The notes beneath the pieces are model-generated. The model had not been told where the DNA came from. It was given only the letters and a program-made list of their open reading frames with translations, and made no database searches. Of a stretch of DNA of 64,000 nt, positions 28,108 to 37,252 are shown piece after piece. The position numbers and the translations under genes were made by a program. This DNA comes from an uncultured Buttiauxella sp. Lineage in GTDB: Bacteria > Pseudomonadota > Gammaproteobacteria > Enterobacterales > Enterobacteriaceae. Location: the NCBI GenBank assembly GCA_946480445.1, contig CAMLJN010000007.1, forward strand, positions 1 to 64,000, in the 5' to 3' direction. Each line of letters begins with the position of its first letter. Within the stretch, counting starts at the first letter, position 1.

Positions 28108-28674
28108 ATGTACGAACGTTACGACGCGCTGATTTTCGATATGGACGGAACCATTCTCGATACAGAACCCACGCACCGTAAAGCGTGGCGTGAAACGCTC
28201 ACTCGCTATGGTATGCAGTTTGATGAGCAGGCCATGGTGGCGCTTAACGGTTCCCCCACCTGGCGCATCGCCCAGGCGATTATCGAAAGTCATCAGGCAG
28301 ATCTCGATCCTCATCTGCTGGCGAAGGAAAAAACGCAGGCTGTGAGAGCAATGCTGCTCGAAAGCGTGCGTCCGCTGCCGTTGATTGAGGTGGTGAAAGA
28401 GTGGCATGGTCGTCGTCCTATGGCGGTCGGTACCGGCAGTGAGAGTGATATTGCACACATGCTGCTCAATCATCTTGGCCTGCTTCAGTATTTCACCGCC
28501 GTGGTGGCAGCCGATCACGTCAAAAATCATAAACCATTCCCCGATACTTTCTTACTGTGTGCTGAGCTGATGGGCGTAGCGCCAGAGAAATGTGTGGTGT
28601 TTGAAGATGCAGATTTTGGACTGGAAGCCGCACGTGCGGCGGGCATGGCAGACGTGGATGTACGCTTACTGTGA
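28108..28674 (+). CDS. yqaB: Fructose-1-phosphate phosphatase YqaB (HAD family)
   Basis: ATG 28108 gives 188 residues. HAD motif I is 'FDMDGTILDTEP', motif II lies in 'MAVGTGSESD', and motifs III/IV in 'KNHKPFPDTFL' and 'VFEDADFGLEAARAAGM'. This is the YqaB subclass of beta-phosphoglucomutase-like HAD phosphatases, acting on sugar phosphates such as fructose 1-phosphate. Its stop overlaps the yqaA GTG start, so the two are coupled. Confidence 0.94.
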   Translation: MYERYDALIFDMDGTILDTEPTHRKAWRETLTRYGMQFDEQAMVALNGSPTWRIAQAIIESHQADLDPHLLAKEKTQAVRAMLLESVRPLPLIEVVKEWHGRRPMAVGTGSESDIAHMLLNHLGLLQYFTAVVAADHVKNHKPFPDTFLLCAELMGVAPEKCVVFEDADFGLEAARAAGMADVDVRLL

Positions 28675-29099
28675 GTGACTTTCTGTCACTGGCCTCGCTG
28701 TTCACCAGCAGTTTCCTTAGCGCCACTTTACTGCCCGGCAGCTCTGAAGCTGTCCTGGTTGCATTACTGGTGGCGGGGAGCGGGCCTGCCTGGGCACTTA
28801 TCTTAATAGCAACAATAGGTAATAGCCTCGGTGGGCTAACTAACGTTATTCTGGGGCGTTTTTTCCCGCTACGCGAGCAGTCTCGCTGGCAGGCAAAAGC
28901 GACCGCCTGGCTGACCCGGTTTGGCCCGGCAACATTACTACTGAGCTGGATGCCCGTAGTGGGCGATTTGCTGTGCCTGCTTGCCGGATGGCTACGTCTG
29001 GCATGGGGGCCGGTAATTTTTTTCTTATGCCTTGGTAAAGCGCTACGCTACATCGTTGTCGCGGCTGCAACGGTTCAAGGCATGGCGTGGTGGCACTAA
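28671..29099 (+). CDS. yqaA: DedA/SNARE-associated-type membrane protein YqaA
   Basis: The 142-residue membrane protein starts at GTG 28671, overlapping yqaB. It matches E. coli YqaA along its full length ('SFLSATLLPGSSEAVLVALL', 'GNSLGGLTNVILGRFFPLR', 'SWMPVVGDLLCLLAGWLRLA'). It belongs to the VTT/DedA-related family of inner-membrane proteins with 4-5 helices. The exact function is not known. Confidence 0.93.
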   Translation: MSDFLSLASLFTSSFLSATLLPGSSEAVLVALLVAGSGPAWALILIATIGNSLGGLTNVILGRFFPLREQSRWQAKATAWLTRFGPATLLLSWMPVVGDLLCLLAGWLRLAWGPVIFFLCLGKALRYIVVAAATVQGMAWWH

Positions 29100-29177
29100 T
29101 TGCAGGGCGCGAGGGTTTCCTCGCAGGCTTTAACAATTATGCTTAATAAAAATGAATTCGACAGGCGGGAGGTCAAT

Positions 29178-30737
29178 TTGATCCCGGACGTATCACAGGC
29201 GCTGGCCTGGCTGGAACAGCATCCTCAGGCAGTAAAAGGCATTCGTCGCGGTCTTGAACGCGAAACATTACGCGTCACACCGACAGGTGAGTTGGCCACG
29301 ACGGGTCATCCGGAAAGCCTTGGCTCAGCGCTGACACATAAATGGATCACAACGGACTTCGCCGAAGCCCTGCTGGAATTTATTACCCCGGTAGACGGTG
29401 ATATCGACCATATGCTGACCTTCATGCGCGATATTCATCGCCATGTTGCCCGCGAGTTGGGTGAAGAGCGTATGTGGCCGCTAAGCATGCCGTGCTATAT
29501 CGACGACGGTCAGAATATCGAGCTGGCGCAGTACGGTTCGTCCAACATGGGCCGCATGAAGACGCTGTACCGTGAAGGGCTGAAAAACCGCTACGGCGCA
29601 CTGATGCAGACGATTTCTGGTGTGCACTATAACTTTTCGCTGCCGCTGGCGTTCTGGCAGGCTCGCCTGGGGGTAAAAGATGCCCAGAGCGGAAAAGAAG
29701 AGATTTCAGCGGGCTATTTCCGCCTGATCCGTAACTACTATCGCTTTGGTTGGGTCATTCCGTATCTGTTTGGCGCATCGCCGGCCATTTGCTCCTCGTT
29801 CCTGCAGGGCAAAGAGAGCACGCTGCCGTTTGAGAAAACGGAATGCGGCATGAATTATCTGCCCTATGCGACCTCGCTGCGACTGAGCGATCTTGGCTAT
29901 ACCAATAAGTCGCAAAGTAACCTGGGCATAACCTTCAACGATCTGCCGACTTACGTTGCAGGCCTGAAACGCGCCATCAAAACGCCTTCAGAGGAGTACG
30001 CGCAGATTGGCCTGGAGAAAGACGGTAAACGGCTGCAAATCAACACCAACGTGTTGCAGATTGAAAACGAACTCTATGCGCCTATTCGTCCTAAACGCGT
30101 CACGGAGAAGGACGAGTCGCCTTCTGACGCCCTCCTGCGTGGCGGTATTGAATATATTGAAGTTCGCTCGCTGGACATTAACCCGTTCTCCGCCATCGGC
30201 ATGGACGAGCAGCAAATTCGTTTCCTGGATCTGTTTATGATCTGGTGCGTGCTGGCCGATGCGCCGGAAATGAGCAGCGATGAACTGCTGTGCACGCGTA
30301 AAAACTGGAATCGGGTGATTCTGGAAGGGCGCAAGCCTGGCCTGACGCTGGGCATGGGGTGTGAAACGGCGCAGCATCCGCTGGCGAAAGTGGGCAAAGA
30401 TCTGTTTACCGATCTGAAGCGCGTGGCGGAAACCCTGGACGGTATTGCCGGAAATACGGAATACCAACAGGTGTGCGATAAGCTCGTTGCCTGCTTTGAC
30501 GATCCGGAGCTGACTTACTCTGCGCGTATTCTGCGTTCTATGATTGATAATGGCATTGGTGGCACAGGCCTTGCCCTCGCGGAGCAGTATCGTCAGATGC
30601 TGATTCAGGAGCCGCTGGAGATTTTGACCGGCGATGTCCTGCAGAAGGAGCATGATGTTTCGTGGCAGCGTCAGCGTGAGATTGAAGCCAGCGACAGCGA
30701 ACCCTTCGAGGTCTGGCTTGAGAAACAGGCGCAGTAG
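29178..30737 (+). CDS. gshA: Glutamate--cysteine ligase
   Basis: The start is TTG 29178, preceded at five bases by GGGAGG. E. coli gshA also uses TTG here and its protein begins at the same residue ('[12 protein letters not shown]'). ATG 29139 and others upstream are rejected. The protein has 519 residues (E. coli 518), of the proteobacterial GCS family 1, with '[15 protein letters not shown]' and 'GVHYNFSLP' in the ATP/glutamate site. It catalyses the first, rate-limiting step of glutathione synthesis. The C-terminal ~20 residues are more divergent. Confidence 0.97.
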   Translation: MIPDVSQALAWLEQHPQAVKGIRRGLERETLRVTPTGELATTGHPESLGSALTHKWITTDFAEALLEFITPVDGDIDHMLTFMRDIHRHVARELGEERMWPLSMPCYIDDGQNIELAQYGSSNMGRMKTLYREGLKNRYGALMQTISGVHYNFSLPLAFWQARLGVKDAQSGKEEISAGYFRLIRNYYRFGWVIPYLFGASPAICSSFLQGKESTLPFEKTECGMNYLPYATSLRLSDLGYTNKSQSNLGITFNDLPTYVAGLKRAIKTPSEEYAQIGLEKDGKRLQINTNVLQIENELYAPIRPKRVTEKDESPSDALLRGGIEYIEVRSLDINPFSAIGMDEQQIRFLDLFMIWCVLADAPEMSSDELLCTRKNWNRVILEGRKPGLTLGMGCETAQHPLAKVGKDLFTDLKRVAETLDGIAGNTEYQQVCDKLVACFDDPELTYSARILRSMIDNGIGGTGLALAEQYRQMLIQEPLEILTGDVLQKEHDVSWQRQREIEASDSEPFEVWLEKQAQ

Positions 30738-30738
30738 A

Positions 30739-30816
30739 AAAGAAAAAGGCCACAGTCAATGTGGCCAAAATATTCATCTCTGAAGCAGGGATGATGATAA
30801 TAAATGCGCGTCTTTC
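30739..30816 (-). ncRNA. micA: MicA small RNA
   Basis: Read on the minus strand the RNA begins GAAAGACGCGCATTTATTAT at 30816, nearly identical to E. coli MicA, and continues to a GGCCACA/TGTGGCC hairpin (30749-30767) with a T-rich tail ending about 30739. In enterics MicA is an Hfq-dependent sRNA that represses ompA and other outer-membrane targets. It lies between gshA and luxS and opposite to both, as in E. coli. Three changes fall in the central linker and loop. Confidence 0.92.
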
Positions 30817-30822
30817 ATATAC

Positions 30823-30850
30823 TCAGACGCGTGCCGGAAAGAATGGTTCA
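30823..30850 (-). promoter_or_regulatory. Sigma-E-like promoter of micA
   Basis: On the minus strand TGAACC (about 30845-30850) and TCTGA (30823-30827) are spaced 17 bp and end seven bases before the micA start, fitting sigma-E control under envelope stress. Confidence 0.65.
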
Positions 30851-30888
30851 TTTTATTTTTAAAAAAATCACTTATCGGAGGTGACCAG

Positions 30889-31404
30889 ATGCCGTTGTTG
30901 GATAGCTTCACAGTCGACCATACTCGTATGGGTGCGCCAGCAGTGCGTGTAGCGAAAACGATGCACACACCGCACGGCGATACTATCACCGTGTTTGACC
31001 TGCGTTTTTGTGTCCCGAACAAGGAAGTGATGCCGGAGAAAGGGATCCACACACTGGAACATTTGTTCGCAGGCTTTATGCGCGATCATCTCAACGGTAA
31101 CGGCGTTGAGATTATTGATATCTCCCCGATGGGCTGCCGTACCGGCTTTTATATGAGCCTCATCGGCGTACCGGAAGAAACCCGCGTAGCCAATGCCTGG
31201 AAAGCGGCCATGGAAGACGTGCTGAAAGTGAAAGAGCAAAACCAGATCCCTGAACTGAACGTCTATCAGTGCGGGACTTACCATATGCACTCCTTGCAGG
31301 AAGCGCAGGACATCGCCCGCCATATCCTTGAGCACGGCGTGACCGTCAACAGCAACGAAGAGCTGGCGCTGCCGAAAGAGAAGTTAAAAGAGCTGCATCT
31401 GTAA
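30889..31404 (+). CDS. luxS: S-ribosylhomocysteine lyase LuxS
   Basis: The 171-residue protein matches E. coli LuxS. Metal ligands are the two His of 'HTLEH' and the Cys in '[11 protein letters not shown]'. It splits S-ribosylhomocysteine to homocysteine and DPD, the precursor of autoinducer-2, in the activated methyl cycle. ATG 30889 follows a strong CGGAGG site. The leader overlaps the micA promoter region on the other strand. Confidence 0.98.
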   Translation: MPLLDSFTVDHTRMGAPAVRVAKTMHTPHGDTITVFDLRFCVPNKEVMPEKGIHTLEHLFAGFMRDHLNGNGVEIIDISPMGCRTGFYMSLIGVPEETRVANAWKAAMEDVLKVKEQNQIPELNVYQCGTYHMHSLQEAQDIARHILEHGVTVNSNEELALPKEKLKELHL

Positions 31405-31432
31405 GGCGAGTGATTGCCAGCAAGCTGTCAGT

Positions 31433-31462
31433 AAAAAGGGGCCAATTGGCCCCTTTGTTTTT
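31433..31462. terminator. Bidirectional terminator between luxS and emrB
   Basis: AAAGGGGCC and GGCCCCTTT surround AATT (31435-31456), with A- and T-rich flanks, so it can end both convergent transcripts. Confidence 0.9.
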
Positions 31463-31464
31463 AG

Positions 31465-33003
31465 CTAGTGCGCACCGCTGCCACCCCCGCCTGCGCCAAA
31501 CGGAGGTTTAGCGAACCATATCAGCCCTAACAGCAGAAGGAAGATCCCGGCTGAGATCCAGAATATCTCGTTTGCCGAGATAATCAGCCCCTGGTTTGTG
31601 ATCTGCTGGGCGATATACCCGGAGGCCTGCTGCTGGGTCATCCCTAAGCCCTGGAGCTGATTATAGGTTTCCACCGCGTTAGGATTGAACGGGGTGACCG
31701 ACTCCGTGAGCTGTGCATGATGCAGCGCCTCACGGTTGCTCCAGAGGGTCGTCGTAATTGACGTTCCGATGGAACCCGCGAGCGTACGGGTAAAGTTCGA
31801 CAGGCTTGATGCGGCGGCCATGCGTTCCGGAGGAAGCCCGGAGAGCGTAATGGTCGTCAGCGGCATAAAGAAACAGGCCACGGCAAAGCCCTGAATAAAC
31901 TGCGGCCAGGCCGAGGCACCGAAATCCATCCCCGGTTCGAAGGTGTAGGCGCGCCAGTAGAAGCACACGGCATACATGATAAAGCTGAACGTCACCAGCT
32001 TTCGCATATCCAGCCTGTGCGCAAAGCGGCCAATGATCGGCGAGAGCAGGACCGGAAGCAGGCCGACGGGGGCCGATGCCAGGCCCGCCCAGGTGGCCGT
32101 ATAGCCATAAACCTCCTGCAACAGCTGCGGCAGTAAGACAATTGCGCCGAAGTAGAGCATATAGGCAAGGCTGATACACAGACAGCCGATGGTAAAGTTT
32201 CGCGACTTAAACAACGACAGGTCGACTATCGGGTTGTCATCCGTCAGTTCCCAGACAATCAGGAAGCTTATTGTGACAACTGCGATCACGGTTAACACTA
32301 TGATTTCCGTTGAGTTAAACCAGTCCAGCTCTTTGCCACGGTCAAGCATGACCTGCAGGCTACCGATGCCTATGACCAGCAGCGCAAGGCCGACGGCGTC
32401 GATACGGCGATGTTCCGTTTTTGTCTCACGGCCGCGCAGCGTTTGCAGCGTCATCAGGACCACTGCGGCCCCGATAGGCACGTTAATAAAGAAGATCCAG
32501 CCCCAGTGGTAGTTATCGCTGATATAACCGCCGAGGATTGGGCCGCAAATCGGCGCCACGATCACCGTCATCGACCACAGCGCCAGCGCAATGCTGCGCT
32601 TCGCGGGCGGATAGTTGTTGAGTAGCAGACTTTGGGAAAGCGGAATTAACGGCCCGGCGACAACCCCCTGAATGACGCGGAAGAAGATCAGCATTTCCAG
32701 GCTACTGGAGACGCCGCACGCCCAGGACGCGATGACAAACAGGATAGTCGACCACATAAACAGTCTGACTTCGCCTACGCGCTTAGCGAGCCAGCCGGTC
32801 AGTGGGATCGAGATGGCGTTTGCCACACCAAATGAGGTGATGACCCAGGTCCCCTGGCTCAGTGAAGAGCCAAGGTTACCGGCAATCGTCGGGATCGCGA
32901 CGTTGGCGATAGTGGAGTCCAGCACCTGCATAAAGGTCGCCAACGACAGGGCGATAGTCATAATGACCAGCTGGGCACCTTCTAGCGGTTTTTGTTGTGC
33001 CAT
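31465..33003 (-). CDS. emrB: Multidrug efflux MFS transporter EmrB
   Basis: The 512-residue protein is a 14-helix DHA2-family drug:proton antiporter with motif C-like 'PICGPILGGYISDNYHWGWI'. It works with EmrA and TolC to export hydrophobic toxins such as uncouplers and nalidixic acid. It starts at 33003, 15 bp after the emrA stop. The whole frame is intact. Expression may be raised because the upstream repressor gene is broken. Confidence 0.96.
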   Translation of the reverse strand: MAQQKPLEGAQLVIMTIALSLATFMQVLDSTIANVAIPTIAGNLGSSLSQGTWVITSFGVANAISIPLTGWLAKRVGEVRLFMWSTILFVIASWACGVSSSLEMLIFFRVIQGVVAGPLIPLSQSLLLNNYPPAKRSIALALWSMTVIVAPICGPILGGYISDNYHWGWIFFINVPIGAAVVLMTLQTLRGRETKTEHRRIDAVGLALLVIGIGSLQVMLDRGKELDWFNSTEIIVLTVIAVVTISFLIVWELTDDNPIVDLSLFKSRNFTIGCLCISLAYMLYFGAIVLLPQLLQEVYGYTATWAGLASAPVGLLPVLLSPIIGRFAHRLDMRKLVTFSFIMYAVCFYWRAYTFEPGMDFGASAWPQFIQGFAVACFFMPLTTITLSGLPPERMAAASSLSNFTRTLAGSIGTSITTTLWSNREALHHAQLTESVTPFNPNAVETYNQLQGLGMTQQQASGYIAQQITNQGLIISANEIFWISAGIFLLLLGLIWFAKPPFGAGGGGSGAH

Positions 33004-33018
33004 ACAGCCTCCGCCAGA

Positions 33019-34191
33019 TTAACCCGCATTGGCCTGGATTATCTGATTAATCATCTGGTTAACCGGCGCGAGGTCCAGCTCGCGAGCGTTGCTCTCATAA
33101 GCCGGGGTTGTACGCGCCTGATTGGCCAGCACGCTGCCGTCGCGGTTTGAAGTATCCACCGTGACAAGCGTAGACAGCCCAATACGCAGCGGATGCTCTT
33201 CAATCTGTTTCGCGTCCAGCTCAATACGCACCGGTAAACGCTGTACGACTTTAATCCAGTTGCCGGTCGCGTTCTGGGCTGGCAGCAGAGAGAACGCGCT
33301 GCCGGTCCCCATATCCAGGCCCACAACTTTCCCGGTGTATTTCACCTCGTCACCATAGATATCGCTGACGATGGTTGCCGGTTGGCCAATGCGCATATGC
33401 GCAAGCTGGGTTTCTTTGAAGTTAGCATCCACCCACAGGCCGCTGGCAGGGACGATGGCCATCAGCGGGGTGGTTGGTCCGATCTGGGCACCCACCTGGA
33501 CGGCACGGCGGGAAACAAAACCCGTCATAGGACTGACAATTTTTGTACGCTGTAAGGCAAGCCAGGCGTTACGCAGATCGGCAGCAGCCTGCTTGACGTT
33601 AGGCTGGTCTTCCAGTTTGCTGCCCAGAATCATCGCCTGGTTGGCGTTGTACTGCTGAATGGCCACGTCTAACTGAGCCTGGGCCGACGCCACGGCGTCA
33701 CGCGCATGCTGTAACTCTTCACGGCCGATCAGGTTTGCGCTGCCCAGCGGAACACGACGGTTCAGGTCGCTTTGCGCCTGCGCCAGCGCCGTTTTTTTCA
33801 GCTCGATATTCGCCTGATACTGTTTGTTGTTGATCATCAGCTGGCGCGTCTGGCGCACGCTGGATGCCAGCACGGTCTGAGCTTTATCAAATGCCTGTTC
33901 GGCATCGGTCTTGTCGAGCGTGACCAGCACGTCACCCTGTTTAACAAAATCAGTATTATCGGCCCAGACTTTGGTCACGCTGCCGGAAACCTGGGACATG
34001 ATCTGTACCTGATTTCCCGCCACGTAAGCATCATCGGTATTTTCGTAGTGACGCAAGACCAAAAACCAATAAATACCATATGCCACAGCAATAACCACAA
34101 AGAGCAAGGTCAACAGCAGAAGGGCGCCTTTACGTTTGCCTTTCTTATTAACCGGTTGCTGCGGGGTTTGAGTCTCCGCATGTGCGCTCAT
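33019..34191 (-). CDS. emrA: Efflux periplasmic adaptor EmrA
   Basis: The start at 34191 ('MSAHAETQTPQQPV') matches E. coli EmrA; 390 residues. A single N-terminal membrane helix (about residues 25-45) is followed by biotinyl-lipoyl half-motifs ('MSQVSGSVTKVWADNTDFVK' and 'RTKIVSPMTGFVSRRAVQVG'), an alpha-hairpin and a beta-barrel. It links EmrB to TolC across the periplasm. It is the first structural gene after emrR. Confidence 0.96.
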   Translation of the reverse strand: MSAHAETQTPQQPVNKKGKRKGALLLLTLLFVVIAVAYGIYWFLVLRHYENTDDAYVAGNQVQIMSQVSGSVTKVWADNTDFVKQGDVLVTLDKTDAEQAFDKAQTVLASSVRQTRQLMINNKQYQANIELKKTALAQAQSDLNRRVPLGSANLIGREELQHARDAVASAQAQLDVAIQQYNANQAMILGSKLEDQPNVKQAAADLRNAWLALQRTKIVSPMTGFVSRRAVQVGAQIGPTTPLMAIVPASGLWVDANFKETQLAHMRIGQPATIVSDIYGDEVKYTGKVVGLDMGTGSAFSLLPAQNATGNWIKVVQRLPVRIELDAKQIEEHPLRIGLSTLVTVDTSNRDGSVLANQARTTPAYESNARELDLAPVNQMINQIIQANAG

Positions 34192-34321
34192 GCTTTTCTC
34201 CACACTTTTTATTATTGTGATCGGCTCAGCCGACCAGTTTAGATCTCAGAGGCCAGCAAGATAAGTTGCTGGCCTCTGAGGAATTATTTTTGGGACACGC
34301 TAAGCAGTTAGCTGGCGGTGC

Positions 34322-34852
34322 TTAGCGCACGGCCTCAGGCTGGCTCTGCTCTTCATCCATCTTATCCAGACGAGTAAGCTGCTTACGGGTGATGAGTTCC
34401 AGCTGCTCTTTTTCTGAAGCGTTCAGGGAGGACCACAGCTCATGCAGGCAATTATGCTGCGGCGGCAGAACCTGGCGTAAGAAATCGTGCCCTTTTTCGG
34501 TCAGCTGCAGATGCAGACAGCGACGGTCGTTGTCGCTTTCCCGGCGTTCAATCCAGCCGCGTTTCTCCAGCTCATCGGCAATACGGGTCGCATTGGTGCG
34601 TGAGGATCCCAGGGCGCAGCTCAGCTCTGAGGGCTGAATGCTATGGTTTTCCTAGGACTCAAGAGTAATTAACGCCATAAATAACGTTTCGTTAATCCCT
34701 TGAGCTTTCAGCATCTTATTGCGGTTTTCCAGCAGCTTACCCTGCATATGCATGCACAGACGGGTCAGCAGAATTTCCTGATACGGGAAGTCCTGTTGGC
34801 GCTTGGCGCGAAATTTTAGCATTTGTTCAATGGGCGTAAACGAACTATCCAT
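34322..34852 (-). pseudogene. emrR: emrR (mprA) repressor with amber stop at codon 67
   Basis: The MarR-family repressor gene starts at 34852 and matches E. coli EmrR/MprA over 176 codons down to TAA 34322-34324. Codon 67, CAG in the E. coli sequence (Gln in '[15 protein letters not shown]'), is TAG here (34652-34654), a single C-to-T change on the coding strand. The rest of the frame is intact, with helix-turn-helix '[20 protein letters not shown]' after the stop. The truncated 66-residue product lacks the DNA-binding domain. EmrR represses emrRAB and mcbR-type targets; losing it normally raises EmrAB. The change could be recent, given the clean remaining frame. Confidence 0.93.
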
Positions 34853-34942
34853 TTTGGCATAACCTCATTAGTTGCGGCCGATATAGTAACGATGGTGACA
34901 AATAAAGTAAATCTATTGTTTAAACGTTTTTATCCGTCTGGC

Positions 34943-35539
34943 TTATATCACCATCATGAATTTCCAGGTCAGTCCATAATCCAGGACACCGAGCAGCGTG
35001 GGAAGAATAATGCTGCGCGTTTTGTAAAGCTCAGGCCTGGCACGGCAAAGCCTGTAAGCGTCGGCAGAAAACGTCTGCCGTCGTGCATGATTTCCGGCAA
35101 GCGCAGCCGTCATGGTCGAGGCGCCGAGCCCGGTGCCGCGCACCAGTTTGGCGGTTGCCGCGGGGAAGACTTTGTTCGTCAGCCCAAAAGCCCAGAGGGC
35201 GGTTTTCGTTTTGCTGAGTGTTTTTGCTATGCGGCTACGCAGAGAAGGGCCGTACAGAATGTGGCGCACGTCCATTGCCATTACCGTGAAGGCCGCAACC
35301 CACAGTGAACTTCCGGCTGCCAGCAGTGCGGTAATGACAAACAGGCTGGCGCCAGCGCAAATTATGCAGGAGAAAAACAGACTTTCGAGCGGCGTGAATC
35401 CCAGCTTAGTGGCGTTGAGGCCGAAGGCAAAAGCCACGGGAATATAGCTGATGACAATGAGGAGGCTGTCTCGGAGACCCTCAAGCCAGATGGCTTCGCT
35501 TTGGTGATTTACAGGGGCAACTGTCGCGGGACTATCCAT
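34943..35539 (-). pseudogene. ygaZ: Deletion remnant of ygaZ-ygaH (L-valine exporter)
   Basis: The frame from 35539 encodes about 135 residues that match the start of YgaZ (AzlC family, 'VISYIPVAFAFGLNATKLGF' and 'AMDVRHILYGPSLRSRI'). It then passes into sequence from the YgaH end: '[19 protein letters not shown]' in another frame and, after a one-base loss near 35025, '[19 protein letters not shown]' in the first frame. So the last ~110 residues of YgaZ and the first half of YgaH are deleted, with further frame damage. YgaZH exports branched-chain amino acids in E. coli. The surviving 198-codon ORF is a chance fusion and is unlikely to work. Confidence 0.85.
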
Positions 35540-35655
35540 ATTAACTATTTATAAATAACCAACGTTAATGTCACTCGAATTAATAATCAGGGACAACCTT
35601 AACAGACTGTCCCTGGCCTTAACACCCCCCCAATGCCCACCGGGGTTGTAAAGGA

Positions 35656-36840
35656 TTATTGGCAGTCCACCTGACGGTGGTAGCCCCGCCACCAGACTAC
35701 CAGATTTAATAGGGCCATAATGGCACCGACAATACACACGCCGTTCCACCCTGAGTGCTGATAGGCGCTTGCCGAAATCAGCGAACCGGCGGCACCGCCA
35801 ATAAAGTAGCTGGTCATATAACCCGCCGTCAGACGGTTGCGTGCTTCCGGCATCATGCGGTAGATCACGGTCTGGTTGGTGATATGCACGCCCTGCACCG
35901 TCAGATCCAGCACCAGAATACCGATGATTAAGGCGATGACTGAGAACTGTCCCAGCGCGGTGGCGATCCAGGACAGGAGAAGCAGAACCAGGCCCACAGT
36001 GGTGGTGAGGTGAGCTTTGCCTTTGTCTGCCAATCCGCCCGCCGGGCGCGCACCTAAAGCTCCCGCGGCGCCAGCCAGGCCAAACAGGCCAATTATTCCC
36101 TCGGAGAAGTTAAACGGCGGTGAAGCCAGTAAGAACGCCATGGAAGTCCAGAGAATGCTGAAGTTTGCAAAAGTAAGGCAGCCCAGCAGGGCACGCGTGC
36201 GCAGCAGGCTGTTTTTAATAAAGAGGCCAAATACGGAGCCAAGCAGCTGCGGGTAGTTAAGGTGATTCTCCTGCTTCACCTTTGGCAAACCGCGCCACAG
36301 GGCTATTGCCATCAGCACCATCAGCACGCTGGCCACCCAATAGACGGTACGCCAGCCGCCCAGATTTGCCAGCAGGCCGGCAACGGTACGTGCCAGCAAA
36401 ATCCCCAGTAGCAGGCCGCTCATGATAGTGCCCACCACTTTACCGCGTTTGGCGGGTTCGGCGAGGTGCGCGGCCAGCGGAACCAGAATCTGCGCTACCA
36501 CGGAGAACAGGCCGGTCAACGCGGTGCCCAGAATCATCATCCACAAGGACTGGCTGGTAGCGGTAATCAACATGCCGCCCGCGGCGAGCAGGGTCATAAA
36601 CACGATAAGCCCGCGGCGTTCAAACATATCCCCCAGCGGGACCAGCAGCAGTAACCCTGCCGCATAGCCAAGCTGCGCGGCGGTAACGATAAATCCGGCC
36701 TGATTAATAGAAAGGGAGAAGGCGTTGGCGATGGTATCGAGCAGGGGCTGTGCGTAATAGTTACTGGCAACGGCAAGCCCGGTGGCGACGGACATCAGGA
36801 CAATCAGCGCGGGACTTAGTCCGTGTGCGGAGTTTTTCAT
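35656..36840 (-). CDS. ygaY: MFS transporter YgaY
   Basis: The 394-residue MFS protein has 12 predicted helices, with the MFS motif near 'PLGDMFERRGLIVFMTLLAA'. Its position between ygaZH and proX matches ygaY, which is interrupted in E. coli K-12; this copy is intact. The substrate is not known; drug or amino acid efflux is possible. It is convergent with nothing and shares the minus strand with ygaZH. Confidence 0.85.
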   Translation of the reverse strand: MKNSAHGLSPALIVLMSVATGLAVASNYYAQPLLDTIANAFSLSINQAGFIVTAAQLGYAAGLLLLVPLGDMFERRGLIVFMTLLAAGGMLITATSQSLWMMILGTALTGLFSVVAQILVPLAAHLAEPAKRGKVVGTIMSGLLLGILLARTVAGLLANLGGWRTVYWVASVLMVLMAIALWRGLPKVKQENHLNYPQLLGSVFGLFIKNSLLRTRALLGCLTFANFSILWTSMAFLLASPPFNFSEGIIGLFGLAGAAGALGARPAGGLADKGKAHLTTTVGLVLLLLSWIATALGQFSVIALIIGILVLDLTVQGVHITNQTVIYRMMPEARNRLTAGYMTSYFIGGAAGSLISASAYQHSGWNGVCIVGAIMALLNLVVWWRGYHRQVDCQ

Positions 36841-37252
36841 TCTTATCTTCTGCTTGTAATGAGGAAGCGAGAATAATAACGAAAATTAATGAATGCAGGC
36901 ATCGGATTGTGCGGTCGGGAAGCAAGCCAGCCCGTGGGGAGGTAAGAGGGAGAGGAATTTACTTAACCGTCAAAGCTTCTTTCACCCGGCCGTTAAACCG
37001 CGTCTGATGCGTTTTGATTCAGCCGTCTATGTCACCGGTAGCTATGCGGGCCTACATACTTTTTGCTGTCAGGATGATTTGCCCCCATACCCTGATTATC
37101 ACAGGATGGGGGCCGGGGTGTCACTGTCAGCAATAGCTGATTGATTAACTCGTCATCTGATGTTGAACACAGAAGAGTAAGGCCATTACGCCGAAGGGGT
37201 CATGGCCACTCGGGGACAAAATCACCGTCAACAGGACTCAGGACTCTCGGGA
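36841..37252. other. Gap right of ygaY, with proX remnant and hairpins
   Basis: It contains the proX 3' remnant (36959-37050), a hairpin with CCCCCAT/ATGGGGG arms (37082-37112) and a second imperfect hairpin (37176-37213, GGCCAT/ATGGCC) just after the ubiquitin-like gene that could end its transcript. No other gene is seen. Confidence 0.6.
36959..37050 (-). pseudogene. Decayed second copy of the proX 3' end
   Basis: On the minus strand this reads H-I-D-G-stop-I-K-T-H-Q-T-R-F-N-G-R-V-K-E-A-L-T-V-K-stop. It parallels the end of ProX, '[20 protein letters not shown]' then 'LAVK'. One Trp codon has become TGA and another Arg. It lies in the same orientation as the real proX end at 38872, 1.9 kb away, making direct repeats that bracket the ubiquitin-like and lipocalin genes. 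Confidence 0.85.

Noticed and set aside
31730..32179. 149-codon minus-strand ORF inside emrB
   Set aside because: Lies within emrB in another frame, with no independent signal; a shadow.
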